Shown here: positions 50,153 through 59,073 of the stretch, piece after piece
How positions within the stretch are numbered: position 1 is the first letter of the stretch
Layout: every line of letters begins with the position of its first letter
Assembly: GCA_964515115.1 (NCBI GenBank)
Contig: CAZESB010000001.1
Location: 66,944 to 130,943 of the forward strand
Direction of reading: 5' to 3'
From: UBA1370 sp964515115
GTDB lineage: Bacteria > Patescibacteriota > Microgenomatia > UBA1400 > PJMF01
DNA: 64,000 bases
Program-made: the position numbers and the translations under genes
The notes under the pieces: generated by a model
Database searches by the model: none
Told to the model about the DNA's origin: nothing
What the model saw: only the letters and a program-made list of their open reading frames with translations

Positions 50153-50920
50153 ATGCGTCGAAGAGAAAAATTTGTTATCGCCTCGGTTTTATTAAGCTTA
50201 GGTCTGCTGGCAGTTCAGTGGACAGTTTTGGATTACCGCTATTTTGCGCTAGCCATCTTTACCGTGGCTTCTTACCTGGTTTCTACTTGGGCGCTACGTG
50301 ATGATTTGCAGTTGCACGAGCGTTTTACCGTAGTGCCATTTCCCTCCATGTATGCCTTGGCGGTGGCGCTGTTTTATTACTTGCTGCCGGAGAGCGTGCT
50401 TAGCCAAGTAGCGGTGCTGCTGCTTTTTGGCGTGGGTATGTACGCCTTGTTTTTGACTTCCAATATTTATTCCGTAGCTAAAGGCAGAACGATCCAATTG
50501 TTGCACGCTGCCCACGCGGTGGGGCTGTTTTTTAATCTGGTAACCTCGCTGTTGCTTTCCAACACTATTTTTTCGCTTCGGCTGCCTTTTTATTTCACCG
50601 TGCTGATGATTGGTTTAGTTCATTATCCCTTAATTTTTATGTCCCTTTGGTCAATTAAACTGGAAAATGAAGTAACGCTGCGGATTAGTGTTTTGGCCGG
50701 CATCTTGACTATTGTCTTGATGGAAATCGCCTTGGTGCTGTCGTTTATCCCTCTAACCGTCTGGTACAACGCCTTATTTATCATGTCCATGCTTTATATT
50801 GGTCTGGGTATTTTCCACAACTACCTGAAGGGGAGGCTGTTTTCCAGAACACTGACGGAATATACTTTGGTGGCCATTTTCGTGGGAGTGATCTTTTTGT
50901 TGGTTTTTCCGTTGAAATAA
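50153..50920 (+). CDS. Polytopic membrane protein, function unknown
   Basis: A 255-residue protein with about seven or eight membrane helices, beginning RREKFVIASVLLSLGLLAVQW and ending FVGVIFLLVFPLK. A loop with LRDDLQLHERFTVVPFPS lies after the second helix. It follows yebC by 5 bp, so co-expression is likely. I do not recognise the family and see no motif for a transporter or enzyme. Confidence 0.75.
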   Translation: MRRREKFVIASVLLSLGLLAVQWTVLDYRYFALAIFTVASYLVSTWALRDDLQLHERFTVVPFPSMYALAVALFYYLLPESVLSQVAVLLLFGVGMYALFLTSNIYSVAKGRTIQLLHAAHAVGLFFNLVTSLLLSNTIFSLRLPFYFTVLMIGLVHYPLIFMSLWSIKLENEVTLRISVLAGILTIVLMEIALVLSFIPLTVWYNALFIMSMLYIGLGIFHNYLKGRLFSRTLTEYTLVAIFVGVIFLLVFPLK

Positions 50921-50948
50921 GCTGAACTAATGAAATAAGCTGAACTAA
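50913..50948 (+). repeat. Perfect 18-bp tandem duplication across a stop codon
   Basis: TGAAATAAGCTGAACTAA occurs at 50913-50930 and 50931-50948. The first copy includes the membrane-protein stop codon, and the repeat lies outside the coding part. Confidence 0.8.
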
Positions 50949-51014
50949 GCTGATTTTTTCTGCCTGGTTTCTGTCTGGTAAAAAGAGCGGGGAAGAGCAA
51001 GAGGTGGTAATGAC

Positions 51015-51031
51015 TACTACAGATTGTAGTA
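51015..51031. repeat. Inverted repeat TACTAC-N5-GTAGTA, copy 1
   Basis: TACTACAGATTGTAGTA; the arms are identical to copy 2 at 51805-51821. Likely a protein-binding palindrome. Confidence 0.55.
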
Positions 51032-51269
51032 TTTAGATGGCTGAAAGAGGCACTAATGAATCGTGGTTAGCCACAAAAATTAACTTTTTTAAGGAAAATT
51101 TTGGCAAAAATGGATTTTTATGGGCAAAAACCTCAGCAAAGTAGGGGACTGAAAAATTTTGCCCCGGCTGGCAAAGGGCAGAGTGATATAGTTTGATAGG
51201 GTAAACTGATACAGTTTGATCTACCATGAAATGTGGATAACTGAATTATTATAGGACATAAGTTTTGAG

Positions 51270-51670
51270 CGGTGCCAGGCTAAAAACGATCGCAATTACT
51301 GGATTCTTACAATTGTTATGAGCTCTAGTGTCGCTTAATTAAACGTCCCGAGCCAAAGCGCCATGCAAAAATAATTTAGCCTGGTGGCCGCCTGGTAGGG
51401 GTGGGAAATCAGAAAAAACCCGAATAGAGCTTGAGAACAGTGGCGTTGCCTGGATTTTCTTTAGTGCGGAGGGAGTCAAGAGGAGCAGCAAAATAAATTA
51501 ATTAATAAAAAGCGCTGTAATTAGGAAAAACTAACCCCTCTCGCGATAGTAGGGGAACGGCCTCTCCTCTCAATTCCGGCCTGTCTAGATTTCTGTGTTA
51601 TGTCGCACAATATTACTTTTACGACATAAGGCCAGAATTGGCCGACAGGGCTGTTTTTAAGCCGGTTTTT
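51270..51670 (+). ncRNA. Candidate structured non-coding RNA with terminator-like 3' end
   Basis: Several nested helices are visible. CGG and CCAGGCTAAA (51270-51272, 51275-51284) pair with TTTAGCCTGG and CCG (51375-51384, 51388-51390). GAGGAG (51480-51485) pairs with CTCCTC (51564-51569), enclosing CAGC/GCTG, TTAG/CTAA (51521-51524/51531-51534) and CCCCT/AGGGG (51535-51539/51551-51555). CCTGTC (51580-51585) pairs with GACAGG (51644-51649), enclosing TTATGTCG/CGACATAA and GGCCA/TGGCC as a three-way junction. GGCT-N7-AAGCC then GGTTTTT follows. The direction and 5' end are inferred; no known RNA class was recognised. Confidence 0.45.
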
Positions 51671-51804
51671 AACTTTCCCTCTTGTTTCCGCCCAATTTTG
51701 TTTTTATTTTTATTTTTGTTATTTTTTGTCCCGCAGGCTCTCTCTTAGGAGCTGCTTCTTGCTTCCGGCTGTTATTCCTTTGCTTTGGCTCTCTAAGCTC
51801 TAGA

Positions 51805-51821
51805 TACTACATTTAGTAGTA
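51805..51821. repeat. Inverted repeat TACTAC-N5-GTAGTA, copy 2
   Basis: TACTACATTTAGTAGTA, the same arms and loop length as copy 1, about 790 bp downstream of it. Confidence 0.55.
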
Positions 51822-52015
51822 AGTGCAAAGCTATTTGTAGCCGCTACTATCCCAACGGGCGATCAATTGAACGATGTCATGATCCACCTGATTCATAAAA
51901 AGCCGATTTTGGGCGTTTGAGGGGTTTTGCTTGATGTATAGGCAAAAAATATAGATTAGAACGCAACCGACTACCCACAATTGCAGTAAAAAGTGGCAAG
52001 TCGATTTTTTATCTT

Positions 52016-52408
52016 TTATCTGCGAGTTCTACTGGGTTTTCGCCCAAGCTCAGTGCGCATATAGTCTAGCAATAATTGGATGCGATCAATTGAAGGAGCG
52101 CCTTTATAAAATCGATCCCGGCGCTGATTATCCAAAGCGGTCATATATGCTTCCCAAGTGTCGGGGAAGTCATTTTTGAGCACTCTATCTGTGGCCTCGC
52201 TATACGCAGCTGCTAGTCTTCTTATCACAGTTTGAGCTTGACTCAGATCAGTCAAGTTTGCCAATAAATCAGGATTTTGGCTTAAGTATTGTTCAAAAGA
52301 ACCTAAAGCCTTTTCAAGATTTTCTCTTTCAATTGTGGGCGATGAGTTTTCCCCATCTTCTTGTTCGGTTTTGGCTCTGAACAAATCTTTAAGTCTTTCA
52401 AGGGACAT
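52016..52408 (-). CDS. Small helical protein of unknown function
   Basis: A 130-residue soluble protein: residues 1-30 charged, LEKALGSFEQYLSQNPDLLANL and AQTVIRRLAAAYSEATDR helical, then DRIQLLLDYMRTELGRKP near the basic C-terminus. No known domain, signal or metal site. A Shine-Dalgarno (AGAAAGG) lies before the ATG and a TATACT box is about 35 bp upstream. It borders the gene-free region and could be its partner, but this is only positional. Confidence 0.65.
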   Translation of the reverse strand: MSLERLKDLFRAKTEQEDGENSSPTIERENLEKALGSFEQYLSQNPDLLANLTDLSQAQTVIRRLAAAYSEATDRVLKNDFPDTWEAYMTALDNQRRDRFYKGAPSIDRIQLLLDYMRTELGRKPSRTRR

Positions 52409-52549
52409 ATAAACCTTTCTGATTAATACTAACTATCTATTAGTATACACTAGGATATAGTAAAAAAGTATATTGCTCAAGTGATTTTAGTCGTAAAAAT
52501 AACAATCCTCTGAAAATTTTGCGACAGAACTGTTATACTGATGGCAATC

Positions 52550-53485
52550 ATGAAACTCTCTACTCTGCCCCGCCCCGCTGTGGTGGCTTTTTTGGAACAT
52601 CTCGAGGTGGAGCGCAACTTGAGCCGCCTGACTATCCGCAATTACCGCCATTACTTGACTGTTTTTCTTGATTGGTTTGAGGTCGAGGGCCATAAGGACC
52701 TCAAGGAACTCGACCAGGACTTGGTGAGGAAGTACCGGGTGTTTCTGGCCAACTACCTGAACAGTCAAAGCCGAGATCTCTCCAAGAAAACGCAGAGTTT
52801 TTACATTATTGCCCTCAGGTCTTTGCTTAAATATTTAGTCAAAAACGATCTGCCGGTGCTGCAGCCGCAAAAAATTGACCTGCCCAAGGCCGAGTCGAGT
52901 CACATGCAGTTTCTTAATCGCGAAAAAATTGAGTTGTTATTGTCCCAACCGCTGCTTTCCAGTCAAACGGGGTTGCGGGATAAAGCGATTTTGGAAGTGC
53001 TATTTTCCACTGGCCTGCGGGTGAGTGAGTTGGTGAGCTTGGATCGTGATCAGGTGGATTTAGATTCCCAAGAATTTGGGGTAATTGGTAAAGGGCGCCG
53101 GCCGCGGGTAGTTTTTCTCAGTGATCGGGCCGCCGACTGGTTGGGGCGCTGGCTCCACTCCCGCGAAGACAACTGGCAGCCGGTTTTTATTCGCTTTACG
53201 GGCAAACAGCCGGAAATTACTTCCGACGGCAGCGAGATGCGTCTAACCACTCGCAGCGTGCAACGCCTTGTTGATAAGTACTGCCGCAAAGCTCACCTGC
53301 CGGTTAAGATCAGTCCTCACGGCATCCGGCACAGTTTTGCTACCGATTTGCTCCAAAATGGCGCTGGCATTCGGGATGTTCAGGAACTGCTCGGCCACAA
53401 AAGTATTGCCACTACTCAAATTTACACTCACGTCACTCGGCCGGAGCTGAAAAAAATCCATCAAAAACATCATTCTAAGCTTTAA
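52550..53485 (+). CDS. xerC: Tyrosine site-specific recombinase (XerC/XerD)
   Basis: A 311-residue recombinase. The N-terminal core-binding domain opens FLEHLEVERNLSRLTIRNYR. The catalytic domain has STGLRVSELVSL (Arg I), HGIRHSFATDLLQ (HxxR), QELLGHKSIATTQIYTHV (His/Tyr; nucleophile Tyr at about 292). The length and tight fit to XerC/XerD favour chromosome dimer resolution at dif over an integrase. TGT-TATACT (52534-52539) sits upstream; an in-frame ATG at 52541 directly adjoins it, so 52550 is preferred. Only one Xer protein is in the window. Confidence 0.9.
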   Translation: MKLSTLPRPAVVAFLEHLEVERNLSRLTIRNYRHYLTVFLDWFEVEGHKDLKELDQDLVRKYRVFLANYLNSQSRDLSKKTQSFYIIALRSLLKYLVKNDLPVLQPQKIDLPKAESSHMQFLNREKIELLLSQPLLSSQTGLRDKAILEVLFSTGLRVSELVSLDRDQVDLDSQEFGVIGKGRRPRVVFLSDRAADWLGRWLHSREDNWQPVFIRFTGKQPEITSDGSEMRLTTRSVQRLVDKYCRKAHLPVKISPHGIRHSFATDLLQNGAGIRDVQELLGHKSIATTQIYTHVTRPELKKIHQKHHSKL

Positions 53486-53609
53486 GATATCAAAAAATCC
53501 CAATAAATCAGCGTTTTTATAGTATTATTTTTTCGACACTCACCTAGATATTGACTAAATTTTCGTTTAAAATGAATATATTATATTTACGGCTGTGCTA
53601 TGTCTAAAA

Positions 53610-53709
53610 NNNNNNNNNNNNNNNNNNNNNNNNNNNNNNNNNNNNNNNNNNNNNNNNNNNNNNNNNNNNNNNNNNNNNNNNNNNNNNNNNNNNNNNNNNN
53701 NNNNNNNNN
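53610..53709. other. Scaffold gap (100 N) with duplicated flanks
   Basis: TATGTCTAAAA precedes the gap (53599-53609) and the same 11 bases resume after it (53710-53720). The neighbouring contigs therefore probably overlap, and 100 N is an arbitrary placeholder. The large ORF starts within the repeated bases on each side. Confidence 0.8.
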
Positions 53710-53710
53710 T

Positions 53711-56700
53711 ATGTCTAAAAATTGGATGCAACTATTTTTTGTGCGTGTTTTAGATCAACTTAAAACATGTCAAGAGCTTTTCTTGCGGATCAATCCGCAA
53801 ACACGCCAATTGATTCAATTGGCTTTTATAGCGGGTATCCTTTTTAATATTACCGTTCTCCCCTTTTTCTACTTTAAATTTACTTCCAAAGCCGCCCCTA
53901 CCCCCACTCTTTCAATCACGCGCGATGCCACATCTATTACTACAGACGATGGTACGCGTCGGATCGTGTCGAGTAATGCTGACGTAGCCTTTGGCAAAAA
54001 GCTCTACCATACTTCTATAAATAACGGCAACACCAACCTTATCTTGAGCGACGATGGTTGTGGTGCCGGCTTGGCTCAGTTGGTCGGTTTCTGGGAATGT
54101 CAGACAGCTGCAATTTTCGAATTACTTGAGGCCACCCCTACCCGAGCCAGTGTCAACAGCGAACAAAGCCCCACCGAGATGGGTGTGCGCTGGTTTACTT
54201 ATCCCGATGGCAGGAGCTACGTCGAAATGTTGAGGGCTGTGACTTTTTTGAACATCGCTAACCAAAAAAATCCTACTGATCCACAATTTCGAGCGCTTGA
54301 TGCCGTTAACTGGACTATGACCTTGTCTGATACCACTAATGACAATTATGCCGGCACCAGCGTCATTCCTTATAGGATGACCGATTTAGCGGGACCTGCT
54401 AATTGGGCTACAGGTCATCCCACTGGTGAGGGGTGGTGGAAAAGCCATGATGGTTTTACCACTGGCTTGATGCTTTTTGATCTCAGTGAGTTCAGGGCCA
54501 ACGCTGACCAGACGACAAGGAGCTTAAACGACTATCGCAATCCTGATGACCTTACGGATGGCCTGACGGTAGGCAGCGCCTGGTTTAGCGATGACGAATA
54601 TACGGCTTCTCCCTCTGACTATTTTAATGAGCATGAGGGAACCTACAATTTGCAAGTAAGTAATAATAGGGTTTCATTCGAACTGGATGGTCAAGCCATT
54701 AACCGTGTTAGGCCTGTCTTCAAACTTAGGAGATGGCGCTCCTTGAATGATCCCGCCTTGTTAAGTGTGGGGGGTGTGGATAAGGAAAATGGCACTGATT
54801 TTAATGCGGACATCATTCCTTTTACCGAGTCATGGTTCTATGACAGTTCAGACAATCACTATACTCTTATTGGTGATGCCGGGTTGATTTCTTCTTTTAA
54901 TGAGTATCTCTATGATATTGAGAATAACTACACCATTCCGTTCCTTGGTAATGAAACTGGAGATTATATAGCCTTTGGTTCGCCTCACCAGTTTAGTGGT
55001 GTTAATCTGGCTTTTGTAGAAGCTGGTGCAGGAGATTCGCCTCAACTTGCCTGGGAATACTGGAATGGTTCATCATGGGCGGCTATTCCCTCAGTGCAGG
55101 AAACAAAAGAAGGGGCGCGGCACATGACTGCAGCTGGCGCGGTTTTTTGGACCGAGGAACTAGCTGGTTGGTCGCCGCTTCAGCTCAATGCCGGCCGCCG
55201 CAATCTTTTTTATGTCCGCGCCCGCCTGACATCAGGTGACTACGGTATCAGTCAGCCGACTGAGGAAAAAATTGCCACCGATATTATGATCACGCAGTAT
55301 TTTGGCAATGTCACGGCTGATAACACCACTATCACCATTTCCGAAGATAGCTCGCCGCCGGTAATTACGCTCACGAGCGTGATTGATCCTACCAACGATT
55401 CTAACCCTGAGATCTTAGGTATTGCCGAAGATGAGGTTGCCACAGTCGCCAGCGTTGAGTATCAGATTGATGGCACGGAGGGAAGTTGGTCGGATTGTGA
55501 AGCGGTAGATGGTGAGTATAACGAAGCAACGGAAGAGTTTTCCTGCTCGGTTAACCCGTCGTTGTCGGAAGGAAGCCACACCATTTACCTAAGAGCGACC
55601 GATGTTAATGGCCAGACGACAGATCCGGCGGATTATGTAAATAGTACTTTTGTTGTTGATATTCAGCTGCCGATTACAAATGCCACCGAGGTGAGTTTTG
55701 CCGGATTATCAGCTGAAGGCTGGACGAAAAATCAACCAACCGCGACTTGGGTTAGCGCCGAGGACAATCCTGGCGGCAGCGGCTTAGCCGGTTATTGCTT
55801 GGCTCTTGATGAGGTAGATGAAGGCATGTCTTCCCTATTGGATCCGGCCATAACCAGCGGTATTTTGACGGACTTTGATGATGGTGTGGCGTTGGGTGCT
55901 TGCCCCTTTGTGGTGGAGGGCGAAACTTTTGATTTCAGCGCTGTCGCGGGTCTTACCTTTACAGTCGGTAAGCAGTATAACCTTAGTCTGAAAGCAGTTG
56001 ATCAAGCGGGGAACGTTTATTCTGGCGAAGTCAGTGAGTATCAGGATTTGGCTTTCTTTAAGTATGATAACGTGCCGCCAAATAATCCTGATTACATTTC
56101 TTTGCCTGGAGATTTTATTGCTACCAAGAATGCCACGATTACCTGGCCGACTGTGGGTGATGGCGCGCCGTGGGATGGAGCTTCTGGCGTGGCTGGTTTG
56201 CAATACCGGATTGGGGCCGACGCTCCCTGGTACGGAGACAACCACAACGGCGCGCAGGACATGACGGATCTACTGGAAAATGATGGCGCTTATACAACTT
56301 TCAGTGATATCGACTTTGCTCTTATTCAAGAGGGCGCCAACACCATCTATGTGCGAACATGGGATAACGCCGGCAATGTGTCCACCAATTACGTGACAGG
56401 TGTCCTTAAAGTTAACTCCACTGCTCCTTCCGCTCCTCAAAACCTGGTGGTCGACCCAAGCGACAATCAGGTTAATAGTTACGCTTTCTCTTGGGAAGTA
56501 CCCGGGACATTTCTTGGCCAGGCCGCCAAAATTGATTACTGCTACGCTATCAATAGACTACCCTCAACCAGTACTTGTACCCACACCAATCCTGGACAGA
56601 CTACTCTGGCCGCCGATGCTTTTGCCACTCAGCCTGGTGTTAATACTTTCTATCTGGTTGCCCGGGATGAAGCCGGCAATATCAATTATGAGGCGTATGC

Positions 56701-58297
56701 CTCAGTTTCATTTTCTTATTCTGGATCAGCACCTGGGATGGTGAGAAACCTTGATGTTTCAGATATTTCGATTAAAGCCAGCTCCAGTTGGAAGTTGGCA
56801 CTGGCTTGGGATGAGCCGGAAGATACCGGAGCTGGCGTTAGCAGCTATAAAATTTTCCGGTCTGCTAGCGCGGGTTCTTGTTCTGAAACCCCAACCAAGT
56901 TCAGCGAAATAGGCTCTACGGCAGGCAGCTCTTTTGTCGATGCTGGTCTCAATCAACAAAATTACTACTACTGCCTCAAAGCTTGTGACAGCGCCAACAA
57001 TTGCTCGGCTTACTCTTCAACGGTGACTGGCTATCCAGATGGGCGCTACACGACACCCGCCACTCTCCAATCGGGTCCCAGCGTTGCCGATGTCACTACA
57101 CGTAAGGCCAGAATCAGCTGGACGACCAACCGAACCTCCGATTCCAAGATAGCTTTTGGCACAACTTCAGAAGAATATTACGATGAAGAGCCTTCGAATT
57201 CTTCGCAAGTGATCGACCATGTTATCAATCTTAACAACCTAACTCCAGGAACCACTTACTACTACCTGGCTAAATGGACTGACGAAGATGGCAACACTGG
57301 TACCGCAGAGGAAAAATCTTTCACCACTAAGCCGCCACCTACAATTGCCAGCGTTCAAGAATCGGATGTGGGGCTTTCATCTGCCATAGTGAACTTCACG
57401 GTCAAAGATGCTGCCAAGGTGGCTATTCTTTATGGAAAAACCAGTGAGTATGGCAATTCTTCTGTCATCAACACTGCACTCAGTGAGTCATCCTATTCAG
57501 TGAAACTTAACGAACTTACAGACGGCACTACTTACCACTACAAGCTCCGGCTTTATGACGAAGATGGTCAGGAGTATGATTTTGAAGATCACCAGTTTAC
57601 CACGTTGCCGCGCCCAAAGATTGCCAATGTTCGGATCCAGCAGGTTAGGGGGACCGCCCAATCAACGATTTTGGTTAGTTGGCAAAGCAACACTGAAATT
57701 TCCAGCATCGCCACTTTTTATCCTGAGGACAATCCGAACGAAGCACTCGATGAAGTGAGTGTAGCCTTAAAAACTGATCACAAGCTACTGATTCAAGGTC
57801 TCGCACCTCGGACACCCTACGTGCTTACTATTAGTGGCCGCGATAAAGTGGGTAACGAGGCTTTTTCCGCGGCGCACCGTTTTACTACTGCTATAGACTC
57901 CCGACCGCCGATGATTTCCGATTTCACAGTAGAGGGAGCCAATGTACCGCCGGTAGGCTCAACCGGACAGCAGACAAATACGCAGTTTATTGTTACCTGG
58001 AATACAGACGAGCCCTCAACTTCCCAAGTAGAGTTTGGAGAAGGTTCGGGCGCGGAGTATCCCTTCAAAACCCAGGATGATCTTAACCTCAAGACTAATC
58101 ACTTGGTAGTCATTTCTGGCTTAACACCTTCGAAAGTGTACCATTTGAGAGCGATATCAAAAGATCGCGCTGGTAACATGAGCTACTCGGTGGATGCAGT
58201 TACCATTACGCCGAAAAATACTGAAAATGCCTTAAATCTTATCTTTACCAATCTACAAGAAGCTTTTGGCTTCCTCGGCAGCCTGAAAGTAGAATGA
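53711..58297 (+). CDS. Giant N-anchored surface protein with Ig-like and fibronectin type III domains
   Basis: A 1528-residue protein. Residues 35-60 form a membrane anchor (LAFIAGILFNITVLPFFYFKF region). About 60-550 is a large region with WFTYPDGRSYVEM, VAIG/NYTIPF-type strands and repeated Gly/Asp loops. From 550 on there are Ig-like and FN3-like modules: ITLTSVIDPTNDSNPEI, GSHTIYLRATDVNGQ, SAPQNLVVDPSDN, YCYAI...FYLVARDEAGN, WKLALAWDEPEDTGAG, RISWTTNRTSDS then LTPGTTYYYLA, and RVSWQSNTEI with LAPRTPYVL. No C-terminal sorting signal is seen. The start at 53711 lies in the repeated gap flank and is equivalent to 53600. It overlaps the ABC ATPase by 4 bp (ATGA). Confidence 0.85.
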   Translation: MSKNWMQLFFVRVLDQLKTCQELFLRINPQTRQLIQLAFIAGILFNITVLPFFYFKFTSKAAPTPTLSITRDATSITTDDGTRRIVSSNADVAFGKKLYHTSINNGNTNLILSDDGCGAGLAQLVGFWECQTAAIFELLEATPTRASVNSEQSPTEMGVRWFTYPDGRSYVEMLRAVTFLNIANQKNPTDPQFRALDAVNWTMTLSDTTNDNYAGTSVIPYRMTDLAGPANWATGHPTGEGWWKSHDGFTTGLMLFDLSEFRANADQTTRSLNDYRNPDDLTDGLTVGSAWFSDDEYTASPSDYFNEHEGTYNLQVSNNRVSFELDGQAINRVRPVFKLRRWRSLNDPALLSVGGVDKENGTDFNADIIPFTESWFYDSSDNHYTLIGDAGLISSFNEYLYDIENNYTIPFLGNETGDYIAFGSPHQFSGVNLAFVEAGAGDSPQLAWEYWNGSSWAAIPSVQETKEGARHMTAAGAVFWTEELAGWSPLQLNAGRRNLFYVRARLTSGDYGISQPTEEKIATDIMITQYFGNVTADNTTITISEDSSPPVITLTSVIDPTNDSNPEILGIAEDEVATVASVEYQIDGTEGSWSDCEAVDGEYNEATEEFSCSVNPSLSEGSHTIYLRATDVNGQTTDPADYVNSTFVVDIQLPITNATEVSFAGLSAEGWTKNQPTATWVSAEDNPGGSGLAGYCLALDEVDEGMSSLLDPAITSGILTDFDDGVALGACPFVVEGETFDFSAVAGLTFTVGKQYNLSLKAVDQAGNVYSGEVSEYQDLAFFKYDNVPPNNPDYISLPGDFIATKNATITWPTVGDGAPWDGASGVAGLQYRIGADAPWYGDNHNGAQDMTDLLENDGAYTTFSDIDFALIQEGANTIYVRTWDNAGNVSTNYVTGVLKVNSTAPSAPQNLVVDPSDNQVNSYAFSWEVPGTFLGQAAKIDYCYAINRLPSTSTCTHTNPGQTTLAADAFATQPGVNTFYLVARDEAGNINYEAYASVSFSYSGSAPGMVRNLDVSDISIKASSSWKLALAWDEPEDTGAGVSSYKIFRSASAGSCSETPTKFSEIGSTAGSSFVDAGLNQQNYYYCLKACDSANNCSAYSSTVTGYPDGRYTTPATLQSGPSVADVTTRKARISWTTNRTSDSKIAFGTTSEEYYDEEPSNSSQVIDHVINLNNLTPGTTYYYLAKWTDEDGNTGTAEEKSFTTKPPPTIASVQESDVGLSSAIVNFTVKDAAKVAILYGKTSEYGNSSVINTALSESSYSVKLNELTDGTTYHYKLRLYDEDGQEYDFEDHQFTTLPRPKIANVRIQQVRGTAQSTILVSWQSNTEISSIATFYPEDNPNEALDEVSVALKTDHKLLIQGLAPRTPYVLTISGRDKVGNEAFSAAHRFTTAIDSRPPMISDFTVEGANVPPVGSTGQQTNTQFIVTWNTDEPSTSQVEFGEGSGAEYPFKTQDDLNLKTNHLVVISGLTPSKVYHLRAISKDRAGNMSYSVDAVTITPKNTENALNLIFTNLQEAFGFLGSLKVE

Positions 58298-59073
58298 TGT
58301 CCGATATAATTATTAGTACCGACCGCCTTTCTAAGTCTTTTGTGATTGGCAACCAAACTATAGCTGTTCTCAAAGACATTACCATCGAAGTGATGGAGGG
58401 TGATTTTGTTATCATTGTTGGCCCATCAGGCTCGGGAAAATCAACCCTACTACACTCGCTCCTTGGTCTTGAGCCGCCAACTTCAGGCAAAGTCTTTTTC
58501 AGGGGGAAAAACCTTTACACTCAGTTTCCACTCGAAGATGATCGCTCGGAGTTTCGCAAGCAACACATTGGTATGGTTTACCAGCAGCCGAATTGGGTGA
58601 AGTCGCTCAACGTGGTTGAAAATACCGCTTTTCCGATGATGCTGCTCGGCCACGATCTAGAAGAGATGTTGCCCAAAGCTCATAAATTACTTGGGGAGTT
58701 TGGCTTGAGTGATTGGGCGGAAAACGTTCCTTCCGAGCTTTCCTCAGGTCAGCAGCAAAAAGTGGCCCTGATGCGAGCGCTCATTACTAATCCCTCTGTC
58801 ATCATTGCCGACGAGCCCACCGGCAACCTAGATTACCTGTCGAGTCAGAACTTAATGAAACTGCTGCTGCAGCTCAATGAGAAGCAACAAAAAACCATCA
58901 TTCTCGTTACTCATGACCTTGAATATCTGCGCTACGCCAAAACCGCTATCCAAATTATGGATGGTCAAGTAATCGGTGTTTACCGTGGTCAGGATAAGAA
59001 AAAGCTGGTGGCTTCACTCAAAGCCGTCGCGAAAAAACTGGACGAAACTTTAGTCGAGGGGGTTGTAGTATGA
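58294..59073 (+). CDS. ABC transporter ATP-binding subunit (MacB/LolD-type)
   Basis: A 259-residue ATPase. IIVGPSGSGKSTLLHSLL is Walker A, GMVYQQPNWVKSLNVVEN the Q-loop, ELSSGQQQKVALMRAL the signature, VIIADEPTGNLD Walker B and ILVTHDLEYL the H-loop. The GNLD pattern and the 245-260 length suit the MacB/LolD/FtsE group. ATGA overlaps on both sides link it to the surface protein and to the permease, so the three are translated together. A C-terminal helix is slightly longer than usual. Confidence 0.93.
   Translation: MMSDIIISTDRLSKSFVIGNQTIAVLKDITIEVMEGDFVIIVGPSGSGKSTLLHSLLGLEPPTSGKVFFRGKNLYTQFPLEDDRSEFRKQHIGMVYQQPNWVKSLNVVENTAFPMMLLGHDLEEMLPKAHKLLGEFGLSDWAENVPSELSSGQQQKVALMRALITNPSVIIADEPTGNLDYLSSQNLMKLLLQLNEKQQKTIILVTHDLEYLRYAKTAIQIMDGQVIGVYRGQDKKKLVASLKAVAKKLDETLVEGVVV

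Larger units (their letters stand above)
50949..52015. other. Gene-free region of about 1.1 kb with many inverted repeats
   Basis: No open frame is convincing here. It holds the direct repeat TGATAYAGTTTGAT (two copies near 51183-51220), a perfect DnaA box TGTGGATAA (51232-51240), a series of nested complementary segments (51270-51670, listed separately), a T-rich tract (about 51697-51740), and two copies of TACTAC-N5-GTAGTA (51015-51031 and 51805-51821). GGCTCTCTNTTAG-like words recur near 51736 and 51786. It could be an RNA gene region or a replication/segregation locus. Confidence 0.6.

Noticed and set aside
51033..51227. 64-residue minus-strand open frame in the gene-free region
   Set aside because: No ribosome-binding site, no promoter in place, mixed composition without a domain, and it crosses the direct repeats and the palindromes.
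51598..51629. TTATGTCG...CGACATAA as a dif site for XerC
   Set aside because: The half-sites point outward and the spacer is 16 rather than 6 bp, so it fits an RNA hairpin better than a Xer target.
51690..51740. T-rich tract as a unique functional element
   Set aside because: T-rich runs occur elsewhere in intergenic DNA; alone it is no evidence for a DNA-unwinding element.
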